Source: an uncultured Eubacteriales bacterium (GTDB taxonomy: Bacteria > Bacillota > Clostridia > Lachnospirales > Lachnospiraceae). Taken from it: 32,332 bases of DNA. The notes under the pieces were generated by a model. It was not told the DNA's origin. It saw only the letters and a program-made list of their open reading frames with translations, and searched no databases. Below are positions 22,240 through 31,205 of the stretch, one piece after another. Each line of letters begins with the position of its first letter. The stretch's first letter is position 1. The position numbers and the translations under genes were made by a program. The stretch spans positions 1-32,332 of the forward strand of contig URND01000021.1 in the NCBI GenBank assembly GCA_900549105.1, read 5' to 3'.

Positions 22240-22464
22240 ATGAATTACCGACAAAATATGGCTCCGTGCTGCCAGCCCGTAAACCGGCCTATGCCGACGC
22301 CGGCAGCACCGGCCTGTGAAAATATCAGTACCTTTCCCATCGCGATGGCCTACGTGCCTATGCAGACTTTTCAGACAACATTTGACTTAAATCATGGGCT
22401 GGAAGTCGGCACCATTTTCCCTGAACTTCATAAACCATTTTGCGGAAAGAGGTGTGTGCGATGA
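22240..22464 (+). CDS. cotJA: Spore coat associated protein CotJA
   Basis: 74 residues, cysteine- and proline-rich. It is recognised by the block AMAYVPMQTF, the following DLNHGLEVGTIFPELHKPF, and its position ahead of cotJB and cotJC. In B. subtilis CotJA and CotJC interact and lie in the inner coat. An AAAGGAG site precedes the ATG. The stop overlaps the cotJB start (ATGA), so translation is coupled. Confidence 0.92.
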   Translation: MNYRQNMAPCCQPVNRPMPTPAAPACENISTFPIAMAYVPMQTFQTTFDLNHGLEVGTIFPELHKPFCGKRCVR

Positions 22465-22772
22465 GAAATTTATGTCAGTTTTCCCAATCTCAATTAATTG
22501 AATATATTAATCAGGTCAGCTTCGCCGTAAACGATATTACCCTGTTTTTGGATTCCCATCCAAAAAATCAGAAAGCGCTGGCCTATTTCCATGAGCACAG
22601 CGAACGCCGAAATGAGGCTTTAAAAGAGTATGCCCGCCGTTTCGGGCCTTTAACCATTGACACCGCCAACGATGCTGCCAGCAATTCCTGGGAGTGGATT
22701 CATCAACAATGGCCTTGGGAAGGAGGTAACTGCTCATGTGGAACTATGAGAAGCGACTGCAATATCCGATAA
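22461..22772 (+). CDS. cotJB: Spore coat protein CotJB
   Basis: 103 residues, with the family features QLIEYINQVSFAVNDITLFLDSHP split over residues 10-33, a central helix with YFHEHSERRNEAL and the C-terminal WEWIHQQWPWEGG. I chose the ATG at 22461 over 22440 because of the ATGA overlap with cotJA. The reading frame continues 12 codons into cotJC, a 37-base overlap that adds a cysteine-containing tail (CSCGTMRSDC) after the usual WPWE end. Confidence 0.92.
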   Translation: MRNLCQFSQSQLIEYINQVSFAVNDITLFLDSHPKNQKALAYFHEHSERRNEALKEYARRFGPLTIDTANDAASNSWEWIHQQWPWEGGNCSCGTMRSDCNIR

Positions 22773-23359
22773 ATATCACACAGCCAAACGCCCAGATTGC
22801 CCAGGTAATCCTCAGTCAATACGGCGGCCCCGACGGTGAACTCAGTGCATCCATGCGCTACCTTTCGCAGCGTTTTGCCATGCCGAACCGTCAGGCCATG
22901 GGGATGCTCACCGATATAGGCACAGAGGAACTGGCCCACCTGGAAATGGTCGGCACCATCGTGACTCAGCTCACCCGGAATTTATCTATGGAAGATATCA
23001 AAAAATATGGTTTTGATAAATATTATGTTGACCACACGGTCGGCATCTGGCCGCAGGCCGCAGGCGGTATCCCGTTCAACGCCTGTGAATTCCAGTCCAA
23101 AGGCGACCCGATTACCGATTTGTTCGAGGATATGGCCGCCGAGCAGAAAGCCCGGTCAACTTACGAAAACATCCTGCGGCTTGTAAAAGACCCGGAGGTT
23201 GCCGACCCAATCCGCTTCCTCCGAGCCCGCGAAATCGTTCACTTCCAGCGGTTTGGTGAAACACTTCGTATTTTGCAGGAACAACTGGATTCGAAAAACT
23301 TCTACGCATTTAATCCGTCCTTTGACGCGCCGACCACATGCCCGCCATGTGCAAAATAG
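22736..23359 (+). CDS. cotJC: Manganese-catalase-like spore coat protein CotJC
   Basis: 207 residues of the ferritin-like manganese catalase family. Metal ligands expected for the dimanganese site are present: E35 in GELSA, E65 and H68 in TEELAHLE, E136 in MAAEQKA and H169 in EIVHFQRFGE. Catalytic competence, and so peroxide removal in the spore coat, is plausible. The ATG at 22736 has a strong GGAAGGAGG site inside cotJB, so cotJC is translated from within the upstream gene. The C-terminus ends in TCPPCAK, a CxxC pair. A hairpin terminator follows. Confidence 0.94.
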   Translation: MWNYEKRLQYPINITQPNAQIAQVILSQYGGPDGELSASMRYLSQRFAMPNRQAMGMLTDIGTEELAHLEMVGTIVTQLTRNLSMEDIKKYGFDKYYVDHTVGIWPQAAGGIPFNACEFQSKGDPITDLFEDMAAEQKARSTYENILRLVKDPEVADPIRFLRAREIVHFQRFGETLRILQEQLDSKNFYAFNPSFDAPTTCPPCAK

Positions 23360-23372
23360 ACAGATAAAAGCG

Positions 23373-23415
23373 CCGCTGCTTTACAGCCCTTTAACAGGCG
23401 TAGAGCAGCGGTTTT
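23373..23415. terminator. Bidirectional terminator between cotJC and the AEC carrier gene
   Basis: CCGCTGCT (23373-23380) pairs with AGCAGCGG (23404-23411); TAC/GTA and GCC/GGC extend the stem inside. TTTTCTC follows on the plus strand and a CGCTTTTA tract on the minus strand, suiting two convergent operons. Confidence 0.7.
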
Positions 23416-23422
23416 CTCTGTT

Positions 23423-24334
23423 CTATATTCCCGGGCCTGCGATAAACAGGCATAGTGGAAGCGTTATAATACACAAAAGTGTCGATACTGTAAAAATTTC
23501 CGTCGCATAATAACTGTCCCTGTGATAAATAATCGATAAAGTGATCGTCATCGACGCCACCGGGCAGGCGGCCGCCACCGCTGCAATCACTTTCATGGAT
23601 GCTTCTATCGGAACAAAACGCAGCATCCCGCAAAACATTCCGGCCGACACTATCTGCCTCAAAAGCACGACCCAAAACAGCCGGGCTTCACGGAATATTT
23701 TTCCAAAGTGAATCCGGGCAACAATGGCCCCTGAAAGAATCATTGCCAGCGGCGTATTCATTGCCGCGATAGAATTCATGGCAAAGGCCGGACTTTCCGG
23801 AATCTTTATTTGAAATATAAAACACAAAAGGCCCAAAACCAGCGCAATCATACTCGGATTTATCAGTTTCTTCGGCTGAAATCCCCTGCCATCCAGCAGC
23901 ATAATGCCATGACTCCATACAAACAGATTATAAACCGCAATAAAAACCGCCATATAAATAACGCCCATATTGCCAAGAAGCGCCTCAGCCAGCGGAAGCC
24001 CCATGTATCCAAAGTTGGCATAGGTCACGGCAAACCGCTCCACTGCGATATCATATCCGCCTTTTTCCCGGAGAAATATCCGGCTGATTGCGATTGCCAT
24101 CAGAAAAAAACCAATAGCCAGCCCAAACAATACGCCCATATGAACCAGTAACTGCCGGTCATAATCTATCTGGAAGGACATGAAAATAACCATCGGGCTG
24201 ACAATCTGAGTGCTCAGCCGCGAAAATTTTTCCTTCGAATCATCATCTATAATGCCGGATTTACAGCAGATTATTCCGACAAACATGATTATAAATATAG
24301 AAATAATTTTACCCAATACAGTCGATATTATCAT
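23423..24334 (-). CDS. AEC family (auxin-efflux-carrier-like) transporter
   Basis: 303 residues, almost wholly hydrophobic, with about ten transmembrane helices in two halves, as in the AEC family (PF03547). The N-terminal half has FVGIICCKSGIIDD and the TYANFGYMGLPLAEALLG block that marks the family; the second half has a matching ACPVASMTITLS crossing region. Bacterial AEC members often export or import malate and other organic acids. It overlaps the LarA-like gene by 4 bases (ATGA) and is the last gene of the Liv-type operon, so a hydroxy- or dicarboxylic acid is a reasonable guess for its substrate. Confidence 0.88.
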   Translation of the reverse strand: MIISTVLGKIISIFIIMFVGIICCKSGIIDDDSKEKFSRLSTQIVSPMVIFMSFQIDYDRQLLVHMGVLFGLAIGFFLMAIAISRIFLREKGGYDIAVERFAVTYANFGYMGLPLAEALLGNMGVIYMAVFIAVYNLFVWSHGIMLLDGRGFQPKKLINPSMIALVLGLLCFIFQIKIPESPAFAMNSIAAMNTPLAMILSGAIVARIHFGKIFREARLFWVVLLRQIVSAGMFCGMLRFVPIEASMKVIAAVAAACPVASMTITLSIIYHRDSYYATEIFTVSTLLCIITLPLCLFIAGPGI

Positions 24335-25719
24335 TGGAACCTCTGGCCTCTCTGCCTTGGCAGCCTATCCGTCAGATTGCCTTCCGAGTCAAAAGGCAAA
24401 GGAAACGGCCCTGAAATAATTTCTGCCGCCTCCGGCAATTCCGCCGCCAATGCTTCCGAAATCCATATATACTCAAGAAACTGACTGTTGCATATCCGTA
24501 TGATTTTCGGGTGCTGCCGGTCCGCATGAATACATGTTTTCAGGCAAAATTGAATGGCTTCTTTATCATTTGTCATCACACAGGGAATTCTGGAACCATT
24601 AAGGTTTTTACAGGTCATCGCATTAATATACATCATATTTACATCAAGCTGATTAAAAATGCGCCTGGTTATCACGCTGGCCATCCCTGTTCCCATACCG
24701 TTGCCATGGGTTTCCGGCGATAAATCCAGCAGGCATATGCGTTCCGCCTGAATCCCTCCGCTGGCATAGGGCGTTGCAAAGGAACCGGTCACATTCGGGT
24801 CCATACCGTCCCCGCTGAAATTTTTGCCGATTTCATCCACAATAAGGACATCGCAGGCAGGCCATAAAATCCGGGGCATATGCTGTTCGGCTTCTTTTAA
24901 TAACTCCGGCTCCATGCGTCCAATATCTTCTTTAGACATCACCTTAATTTTTCTTGTCTCATCAAAGGCATTTTCAACAATCCCCACACCGCACAGGATA
25001 TTGGCGTGTTTAATAATAGCGTTTCCAAAGGTCTGAACGTTGTAACCCATCCGCTGAAAACCTTCCGCATGACACACCGAAGCCCCATATTGCTTGCCCA
25101 GTCCGATGGCCATCATCTTCATAAGGCCGCTCTGATAGGGCCCCCGGAAAGCCGTGTGGGGTTTTATCCTCCCCACCACAATGATACCGTCCGCCTCTGC
25201 GGCCAACCGGTCAATATAAACATCCCGCCCATCCGCCGTCTTTCCGATTTTTTTCACATCCATGGACGAATGAATCGGGCATCCCATATTCTTCTCTGTA
25301 ATGCCATAACCTTCCAGAAGATTTTTCTGGCCTTCAGCCGTGGCTCCCCCATGGCTTCCCATGGCCGGAATAATAAAAGGAGCGGCGCCATTTTCTTTTA
25401 AAAAAGAAACGATTGTTTTAAGAATCAGCGCTATATTTGCAACGCCCCGACTCCCTGCCGTGACGGCAATCCTCATTCCGCGAATGTTTTGATTTTCTGC
25501 AGATTTCTTTCCCCGCAGGACTTCCCCCAGTCCGCTTTTTATAACTGATACAATTGTATTATCTGTCAAATGTGTCCCGTCAAATTTTTGTTTCACTCTA
25601 TAAAACTGTGGCAGTCGGACGTCTGACAACAACTGTGTCATTTCCCGGCTGCCGCAATTCAAATAATTCTCTGAAATATTCGTCATCTCCCTTTTCCGGG
25701 CATGACTTACCGTCCCCAT
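24331..25719 (-). CDS. LarA-like protein (nickel-dependent lactate racemase family, DUF2088)
   Basis: Up to 462 residues. It resembles LarA-family proteins, whose known members isomerise 2-hydroxyacids with a nickel-pincer nucleotide. Counting from the most distal ATG, conserved-looking residues are H123 in AMGSHGG, H188 in RIKPHTAFRG, K201 in SGLMKMM and H217 in VCHAEGF. The H188-K201 spacing differs from the H-to-K spacing of 10 I recall for LarA, so racemase activity is not assured. The start is uncertain: ATGs at 25719, 25686 and 25641 all have poor ribosome binding sites, and the family N-terminus (TQLLSDVRLPQFYRVKQKF) fits 25641 best. No larB, larC or larE maturation gene is in the window. 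Confidence 0.8.
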   Translation of the reverse strand: MGTVSHARKREMTNISENYLNCGSREMTQLLSDVRLPQFYRVKQKFDGTHLTDNTIVSVIKSGLGEVLRGKKSAENQNIRGMRIAVTAGSRGVANIALILKTIVSFLKENGAAPFIIPAMGSHGGATAEGQKNLLEGYGITEKNMGCPIHSSMDVKKIGKTADGRDVYIDRLAAEADGIIVVGRIKPHTAFRGPYQSGLMKMMAIGLGKQYGASVCHAEGFQRMGYNVQTFGNAIIKHANILCGVGIVENAFDETRKIKVMSKEDIGRMEPELLKEAEQHMPRILWPACDVLIVDEIGKNFSGDGMDPNVTGSFATPYASGGIQAERICLLDLSPETHGNGMGTGMASVITRRIFNQLDVNMMYINAMTCKNLNGSRIPCVMTNDKEAIQFCLKTCIHADRQHPKIIRICNSQFLEYIWISEALAAELPEAAEIISGPFPLPFDSEGNLTDRLPRQRGQRFQ

Positions 25720-25730
25720 CTCCGCACATA

Positions 25731-26624
25731 TTACCTGCCCGGTTCTTCTCCCCGGACAACTTCACTCCAATAAGGAATGGACACGGCGGCCCCCGCCCTG
25801 GACACAGCGATGGACGCGGCCTTTGAAGCCAGCCTTAAAGCCGCTTCCGGAGACTCGCCATCCGCCGCGCATTTAAGAAAATACCCGGTAAATGTATCTC
25901 CGGCCCCGGTGGTATCCACAGCATCTACTTTAAATGCCTCCTGAAAGCATTTCTTTTTCGCAGACTGGTACAAAACCCCCTGACTTCCGAGGGTCAGCAC
26001 CACTTCCATACCGGGATAGGCCTTCAGCAATTCTCCGCAGATTTCTTCCGGCTCCTTTTTGCCTGTCATCCACTCGCCTTCAATCTCATTTAATAATAAC
26101 CATTGAATTTTACTCAAGTCACACTGATGAATCACTTCATTGGCCGGAGACGGATTCAGGGCAATTCTTAATCCCCGGCGCTGAGCCGATTCGATAATTT
26201 CAGGCACAAGATTGATTTCATTTTGAAGGACCAGAATATCCCCGGCCTGAAATTGAGCAAGCACATGTTCAATAAAATCTCTGTCCATCTCCCGGTTCGC
26301 ACCTTCATAAAGTATAATGGCATTCTGACCGGCATCACTCACCTGTATGATTGCCTTGCCCGTATCGCAGGCCGCTTCCTCCACTAAAGCCGTATCTACG
26401 CCGGAAGTTTTCATCAAATCCACCAGCCATTGTCCGTCCGGGCCAATTTTTCCGGCATGATACACAGAAGCTCCCGCCCGGGCCAGAGCCACCGACTGGT
26501 TCAATCCCTTTCCTCCCGGGAATACCTGAAAACTCAGCGATTTCTTTGTCTCCCCCGGTTTTACAAAATCATCCACATGGTACACATTATCAATGTTTAT
26601 CGAGCCAAAATTCAATATTTTCAT
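25731..26624 (-). CDS. PfkB family carbohydrate kinase (ribokinase-like)
   Basis: 297 residues. The ribokinase fold is shown by the N-terminal NFGSINIDNVYHV, the PfkB-1 block VFPGGKGLNQSVALARAGA (35-53), and the C-terminal signature DTTGAGDTFTGYFL (237-250) with catalytic base D243. It phosphorylates a sugar or sugar-like hydroxyl with ATP. Ribokinase is the nearest guess, but neighbours do not include a ribose transporter. The start has a GTGGGG site 8-9 bases upstream. It lies 51 bases after the dehydrogenase and 11 before the most distal LarA-like start. Confidence 0.88.
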   Translation of the reverse strand: MKILNFGSINIDNVYHVDDFVKPGETKKSLSFQVFPGGKGLNQSVALARAGASVYHAGKIGPDGQWLVDLMKTSGVDTALVEEAACDTGKAIIQVSDAGQNAIILYEGANREMDRDFIEHVLAQFQAGDILVLQNEINLVPEIIESAQRRGLRIALNPSPANEVIHQCDLSKIQWLLLNEIEGEWMTGKKEPEEICGELLKAYPGMEVVLTLGSQGVLYQSAKKKCFQEAFKVDAVDTTGAGDTFTGYFLKCAADGESPEAALRLASKAASIAVSRAGAAVSIPYWSEVVRGEEPGR

Positions 26625-26675
26625 CGTTACACCCCACTTATATTTTCCGGTCTGAACGGCCCGGCGGCCTTAGCT

Positions 26676-27782
26676 CTAAAAGGCCGTCTCCACCTCCCGG
26701 ATAGCCTGACACATCATCTCTTCAGTAATATTATCAAAAGGTTTGCTCCGCATCAAGACATCGGATACAGCTTTTAAGGCCACCGTATGGATATTTTCAT
26801 CCGTAAATTCCAGATTCAGGCCGCTAAAAGTAGCTGTCAGCCCCATAGATGTATAAAGATTCTTCAATTCCTCTTTTTCTTCCTCCGGAGCATTCAATAC
26901 CATCAGTTGAACGGCAATACCATAGGCTACCTTTTCCCCATGGGTAATATGATGGCCCCCCGGAAGCTTTGTCAAGCCATTCTGGGTCGAATGGGCGATA
27001 CCGTTGCGGACCGCTTTAATTCCCAGAGCCTGAACCAGAGCTGCAGTATAAATATTCAGATTGACAACATTGATAAATTCTTTTGTCAGTTCCCCTTTGT
27101 CCATCGCATCCAGAGCCGCGCGGGCATCCTTAAACTGATTTTCCTTTAACATTTTCGCCACAGCAAGCGCCATATAATCAAAGGTATCCGCATTGTCCGA
27201 ACCCGGCAGAGAAGCGCTGCCCTCGTACCATTTAGCCAGAGAATCGTAAATACCCGAAATCAGATATTTTTTCGGAGCTTTCAGAATTACTTCCGGGTCA
27301 ACAATTACTAACGGCGGATTTGTTTTTGGATAAACATTTTCCAGATACTCGCCTTCATCCGAATAAACGATAATCTGATTGCTGGCTGCCGCGCAGGTAG
27401 CTGCAATGGTAGGAATGGTAATTATCGGAATACCGCAGATTTCCGCTGCATATTTCGCTGTATCCAATGATTTTCCGCCGCCGGTGCCAATGATGAAATC
27501 CGGTTTATATTCCCGGCACATAGCCACCAGTTTTTCCACATTATTCATACTGCTCTCGCCCACAAAAGCATTCACTATGTATTCAATACCGGCTGCTTCA
27601 AGGGCCGGAAACAGCTTGTCCTGAATCGAGGCTCTTGAACGGGTTCCGCCGCTGACAATAGTTTTCTTACCGTAAGGCGTCAGCAATTTTTCAATCTCAT
27701 CCCAGGCATTTGTCCGGCAGCAATACCTGGCCGGCCCCGACTTATTATATTTAATCGTTTCATTGATACTTAAATCCATCAT
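26676..27782 (-). CDS. Iron-containing alcohol dehydrogenase family enzyme (glycerol/hydroxycarboxylate dehydrogenase-like)
   Basis: 368 residues. It resembles the glycerol-dehydrogenase branch of group III alcohol dehydrogenases. The NAD-binding loop is IIGTGGGKSLDTAKYAAE (97-114). Metal ligands are D180 in GIYDSLAKW, H264 in GIAHSTQNGL and H281 in THGEKVAYG. The reaction is NAD(P)-linked oxidation or reduction of a polyol or hydroxycarboxylate; the substrate is not set. I chose the ATG at 27782 (GGGGGG six bases upstream); the in-frame ATG at 27806 would overlap livF. It lies 20 bases after livF, so it is cotranscribed with the transporter. Confidence 0.88.
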   Translation of the reverse strand: MMDLSINETIKYNKSGPARYCCRTNAWDEIEKLLTPYGKKTIVSGGTRSRASIQDKLFPALEAAGIEYIVNAFVGESSMNNVEKLVAMCREYKPDFIIGTGGGKSLDTAKYAAEICGIPIITIPTIAATCAAASNQIIVYSDEGEYLENVYPKTNPPLVIVDPEVILKAPKKYLISGIYDSLAKWYEGSASLPGSDNADTFDYMALAVAKMLKENQFKDARAALDAMDKGELTKEFINVVNLNIYTAALVQALGIKAVRNGIAHSTQNGLTKLPGGHHITHGEKVAYGIAVQLMVLNAPEEEKEELKNLYTSMGLTATFSGLNLEFTDENIHTVALKAVSDVLMRSKPFDNITEEMMCQAIREVETAF

Positions 27783-27802
27783 TTTAATCCCCCCAACATT
27801 TA

Positions 27803-28513
27803 TCATCCGCCAAGATACGATTTCTTGACTTCGTCGCTTTCCAATAATTCCTTACTCGGGCCGCTGAGTGTAATCCGTCCATTTTCCATAACATAAGAAC
27901 GGTTTGAGATACTCAGCGCCATGAAAGCATTCTGCTCTACCAGCAGTATCGGAATCTTTTTTGTTTTATTGATATTCACAATAACACGGAACATATCTTC
28001 CACAATAACAGGCGCCAATCCCAAAGACGGTTCGTCAAACATGATCAGCTTCGGGTCGCTCATCAATCCCCGGCAGATGGCCAGCATCTGCTGCTCGCCG
28101 CCGCTTAATGAGCCGGCCAACTGTTTCTGACGCTCGCCCAGCTTTGGAAAGATGGCATACATCTCTTCCAGATGGTCATTCATTTCTTTTGCGGAATATT
28201 TCCTGCAGTAAGCGCCCATTTCCAGGTTATCCCTGACAGACATTTCCGGAAAAACCTCCCGGCCCTCAGGCACATAGACAATCCCCTTCGACACGATTTT
28301 CGTATTTCGGATTTTCGTCATATCCTCGCCCTGAAATTCAACATTTCCATGCTTCGGCCGGATTAGCCCCATAATGGTTTTCATCAGCGTACTTTTTCCT
28401 GCTCCGTTGGCTCCAATCAGAGAAATAATCTCATCCCCGCCAACCTCCAGGCTCACATCATGGAGGGCCTGGACTTTACCATAATAAGCATCGATATGAT
28501 TCACTTTAAGCAT
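27803..28513 (-). CDS. livF: Liv-type ABC transporter ATP-binding protein
   Basis: 236 residues. Walker A is GANGAGKS (34-41), the family Q-loop region is YVPEGREVFPEMSV (80-93), the signature is LSGGEQQ (136-142), and Walker B is LIMFDEP (156-162). VPEGR and LVEQNAFMAL are characteristic of LivF. The ATG at 28513 overlaps the livG stop by 8 bases (ATGCTTAA); a far upstream ATG at 28627 would lie deep in livG and adds a basic tail unlike the family. The symbol reflects the family; the substrate may not be a branched-chain amino acid. Confidence 0.93.
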   Translation of the reverse strand: MLKVNHIDAYYGKVQALHDVSLEVGGDEIISLIGANGAGKSTLMKTIMGLIRPKHGNVEFQGEDMTKIRNTKIVSKGIVYVPEGREVFPEMSVRDNLEMGAYCRKYSAKEMNDHLEEMYAIFPKLGERQKQLAGSLSGGEQQMLAICRGLMSDPKLIMFDEPSLGLAPVIVEDMFRVIVNINKTKKIPILLVEQNAFMALSISNRSYVMENGRITLSGPSKELLESDEVKKSYLGG

Positions 28514-29315
28514 TCGTTCCAGCCTCCTTTGCCATTTTCTGACGGTATCCTTCGCCCAGATATGCGGTGATAACCTCTTCATTCTGCTGGATTTCCTTCG
28601 GACTGCCCTCGGCAATCTTGCATCCAAAGTTCAAAACGGTAATATCATGACTCAGGTTCATAACCACGTCCATATTATGTTCAATCAAGAACATATCCAC
28701 ATCCTTCTCATAGACCTTCTGGATAATGTCAATAAATTCTTTCCGCTCCGACGGGTTCAGGCCGGCCGCAGGCTCATCCAGAAGGATAAGTTTCGGATCG
28801 GTCATCAATGTGCGGCCCAACTCAGTCATTTTCTGACGTCCATAGGCCAGGTTATTTACAGCTTCATCTTTATATTTATACATCCCAATAAAATTTAGTA
28901 TTTCTTCTGCCTTCTCTTTCAATGCCTTTTCTTCATCATTTGCTTTTTTGAAGTTTACAAGCCATGACAAAATATTCTGATTGGTTTTACTCTGGGCGCC
29001 TATCATCAGATTTTCCATCACTGTCATTGTGGAAAATAATTTGATGTTCTGAAACGTCCGCCCGATTCCCAACTGGGCCCTGGAGTAAATCGGCATTTTT
29101 GAAATCGGCTGACCGCAGAACAAAACTTCCCCCTCTGTCTGCGGGTCATCGCCGGTAATCATATTTACCGTTGTTGTTTTTCCTGCGCCGTTCGGGCCAA
29201 TCAGTGCGTGTATACGCCCTTTTTTCACCTGGAAATTCAAATCATTGACTGCCACCAGCCCAAAGTAACGTTTTGTCAGATGTTTTGCTTCCAATATAAT
29301 CTGTTCATTACTCAC
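28506..29315 (-). CDS. livG: Liv-type ABC transporter ATP-binding protein
   Basis: 269 residues. Walker A is GPNGAGKTT (40-48), the Q loop is GIGRTFQNIKLF (83-94), the signature is the LivG variant LAYGRQK (156-162), Walker B is LILLDEP (176-182), and LIEHNMDVVM is the switch-histidine segment. I chose the GTG at 29315 (MSNEQIILEAKHLTKRYFG): it overlaps the livM stop by 8 bases as GTGAGTAA, mirroring the 8-base overlap at livG/livF. A GTG at 29324 is the alternative. Confidence 0.92.
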   Translation of the reverse strand: MSNEQIILEAKHLTKRYFGLVAVNDLNFQVKKGRIHALIGPNGAGKTTTVNMITGDDPQTEGEVLFCGQPISKMPIYSRAQLGIGRTFQNIKLFSTMTVMENLMIGAQSKTNQNILSWLVNFKKANDEEKALKEKAEEILNFIGMYKYKDEAVNNLAYGRQKMTELGRTLMTDPKLILLDEPAAGLNPSERKEFIDIIQKVYEKDVDMFLIEHNMDVVMNLSHDITVLNFGCKIAEGSPKEIQQNEEVITAYLGEGYRQKMAKEAGTNA

Positions 29316-30288
29316 AGCCTTCACCGCCTTTCACCGCCGTCTTCTTTTTAAACAGCCTTACTGCCTTACCATAGATGGATATAAGTCCATTTGGCAGGAA
29401 CAGGGCGCTGAGCAGAACGAGAATACAATAGGTAATCTGATAGTAATCTCCCAAAAACCGCAGCACTTCCGGCAGCATTGTAATAACCACGGCGCCGATA
29501 ATATTTCCGAAAATATCTCCGATTCCGCCGACCATCAGCATGATAACATAGTTGATGGACAAATCCGTTGTAAACGAAAGACTGGTAATATAATTATTAA
29601 AATGAACATATAATGCTCCGGCAAAAGTACCGTACATGGCCGCCAACGTAAATGCGCGTATCTTAATTTTCTTTACATCCAGCCCAAGAGATTCGATAGC
29701 GTCCACATTATCACGAATCGCCCGGAATTCCCGTCCCCATTTGGAATAAACGATTCGGGCGGAAATCAAACACATGATAATGGCAACAATGAGCATGAAA
29801 TAAAAATATTTAACATTGTTATCCAGGGCAATCGGTCCGACTGAAAAACGCGGAATATCTTTAAGACCCTGAGTACCGCCTGTAAGGTCCGTCAGATTGG
29901 TCGCAAAAATACGAACAATTTCCGTAAAAGCCAACGTTGTGAGCGAAAGATAAGGCCCCCTCAGTTTTAAGCTCGGATACCCGAGGCCGCGGCCAATCAA
30001 AAATCCTGCCCCAATAGCTATCATCATGGTCAGCCACGGGGAAATGCCAAAGTTTCTGGACAAAATAGCTGAGATATATGCTCCTATGGCATAAATACCC
30101 GCCGTCCCCAGATTCATCTGACCTGTCAAACCGGTAACAAAATTCAAACCAAAGACAACGATCATATTAATCGTCAACTGATTCAATAAGGTGATATAAT
30201 AATTATTTTTAACGGCCAGCGGCACACAGGCTAAAACGATAAATGCCGCTGCAATCCAAATGATTCTCTTATTTTGAATTTTCTGCAT
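29308..30288 (-). CDS. livM: Liv-type ABC transporter permease
   Basis: 326 residues with about eight to ten transmembrane helices. Family blocks are NLGTAGIYAIGAYISAIL (about 59-76), the GRGLGYPSLKLRGPYLSLTT stretch around residues 99-118, and the cytoplasmic loop GREFRAIRDNVDAIESLGLDV split around 190-210, which contacts the ATPases. An AAAGGAG site precedes the ATG, 13 bases after livH. The C-terminus ends in a basic tail and a GGEGCE end that overlaps livG. Confidence 0.94.
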   Translation of the reverse strand: MQKIQNKRIIWIAAAFIVLACVPLAVKNNYYITLLNQLTINMIVVFGLNFVTGLTGQMNLGTAGIYAIGAYISAILSRNFGISPWLTMMIAIGAGFLIGRGLGYPSLKLRGPYLSLTTLAFTEIVRIFATNLTDLTGGTQGLKDIPRFSVGPIALDNNVKYFYFMLIVAIIMCLISARIVYSKWGREFRAIRDNVDAIESLGLDVKKIKIRAFTLAAMYGTFAGALYVHFNNYITSLSFTTDLSINYVIMLMVGGIGDIFGNIIGAVVITMLPEVLRFLGDYYQITYCILVLLSALFLPNGLISIYGKAVRLFKKKTAVKGGEGCE

Positions 30289-30301
30289 GCTTTACTCCTT
30301 T

Positions 30302-31168
30302 CTATCGTGTCTTTCCTGTAATGCCTTTTGGCCGGATTAACAGGAAGGCGACGAGTAAAACAAAAGCTACAATATCTTTATAAACCGACGGAAGCACCAT
30401 CGACGCGAGATTCTCAATAATACCAATCACCAGTCCGCCGACAATGGCTCCCGGCAGATAGCCGCATCCGCCGATAACACCCGCGGCAAAACCTTTTAAC
30501 CCAATCATATTTGACATGGTTGTACTGATATTCAGCAGCGGAGAAACAAGCAGACCAATCAGACAGCAAATCATCATACTGATAGCCACCGTAATCATCA
30601 TTACATGTTTCACATCAATCCCCATTAACTGAGAAGCATTCCGGTTCTGGGCAACGCAGCGCATGGCCTTCCCCGGTTTTGTTTTATATAAAAACAACTG
30701 CAGTGCGCCGACACAAAGCGCCGCCACAATGATGATGGCAATATTGGCTATCGAAATAACAACGCTGCCAATCTTCACTGTGCCTATCAGGAAGCCCGGA
30801 ACAGAAAAAGGAACCGGCCCCCAAAACAGACGGATAAATTCAATAATAATTTTCCCCAACATGACTGTAGCCATAATTGTATAAATCATTGTCATATTCC
30901 GAAGCGGAATAAATATGACCCTAGCAATCACCAGCCCAATCAGCGCCACCGTAATCAAGCTCAGAAGAATTCCCGGCACATATCCCATGCCCAAGCCGAT
31001 AATGTAGGTTCCGCCGAAAATATATGCTCCAAGAGTAATCAATTTATCATGACTAAAATTCAGCACGCCGGAAGCATTCCAGATTAATGTATATTCAATG
31101 CCGACCAGCGCATAAATAAACCCCATGGCGATACCGCTGACAATAAGCTGTATCAAAATCCCAACCAT
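30302..31168 (-). CDS. livH: Liv-type ABC transporter permease
   Basis: 288 residues with about eight transmembrane helices. Family features are the N-terminal SGIAMGFIYALVGIEYTLIW region, the LNFSHDKLITLGAYI block (about 36-50; related to LivH NFAHGEFYMLGAY), the coupling loop KAMRCVAQNRNASQLMGID (two pieces about 171-189), and GFAAGVIGGCGYLPGAIVGG near the C-terminus. An AGGAGGTCGTTAT site precedes the ATG. It is 90 bases after livK with a hairpin between. Confidence 0.93.
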   Translation of the reverse strand: MVGILIQLIVSGIAMGFIYALVGIEYTLIWNASGVLNFSHDKLITLGAYIFGGTYIIGLGMGYVPGILLSLITVALIGLVIARVIFIPLRNMTMIYTIMATVMLGKIIIEFIRLFWGPVPFSVPGFLIGTVKIGSVVISIANIAIIIVAALCVGALQLFLYKTKPGKAMRCVAQNRNASQLMGIDVKHVMMITVAISMMICCLIGLLVSPLLNISTTMSNMIGLKGFAAGVIGGCGYLPGAIVGGLVIGIIENLASMVLPSVYKDIVAFVLLVAFLLIRPKGITGKTR

Positions 31169-31205
31169 ATAACGACCTCCTATCCAGCAAGTCCCCGCTT
31201 TTATG

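Noticed and set aside
26645..26675. GGCC-rich small hairpin between the dehydrogenase and the PfkB kinase gene as a terminator
   Set aside because: The stem is about four pairs and no T-run follows.
28514..28627. N-terminal extension of livF from an ATG at 28627
   Set aside because: It would run through the end of livG in another frame, and the family N-terminus starts at MLKVNHIDAYYG with an 8-base overlap.
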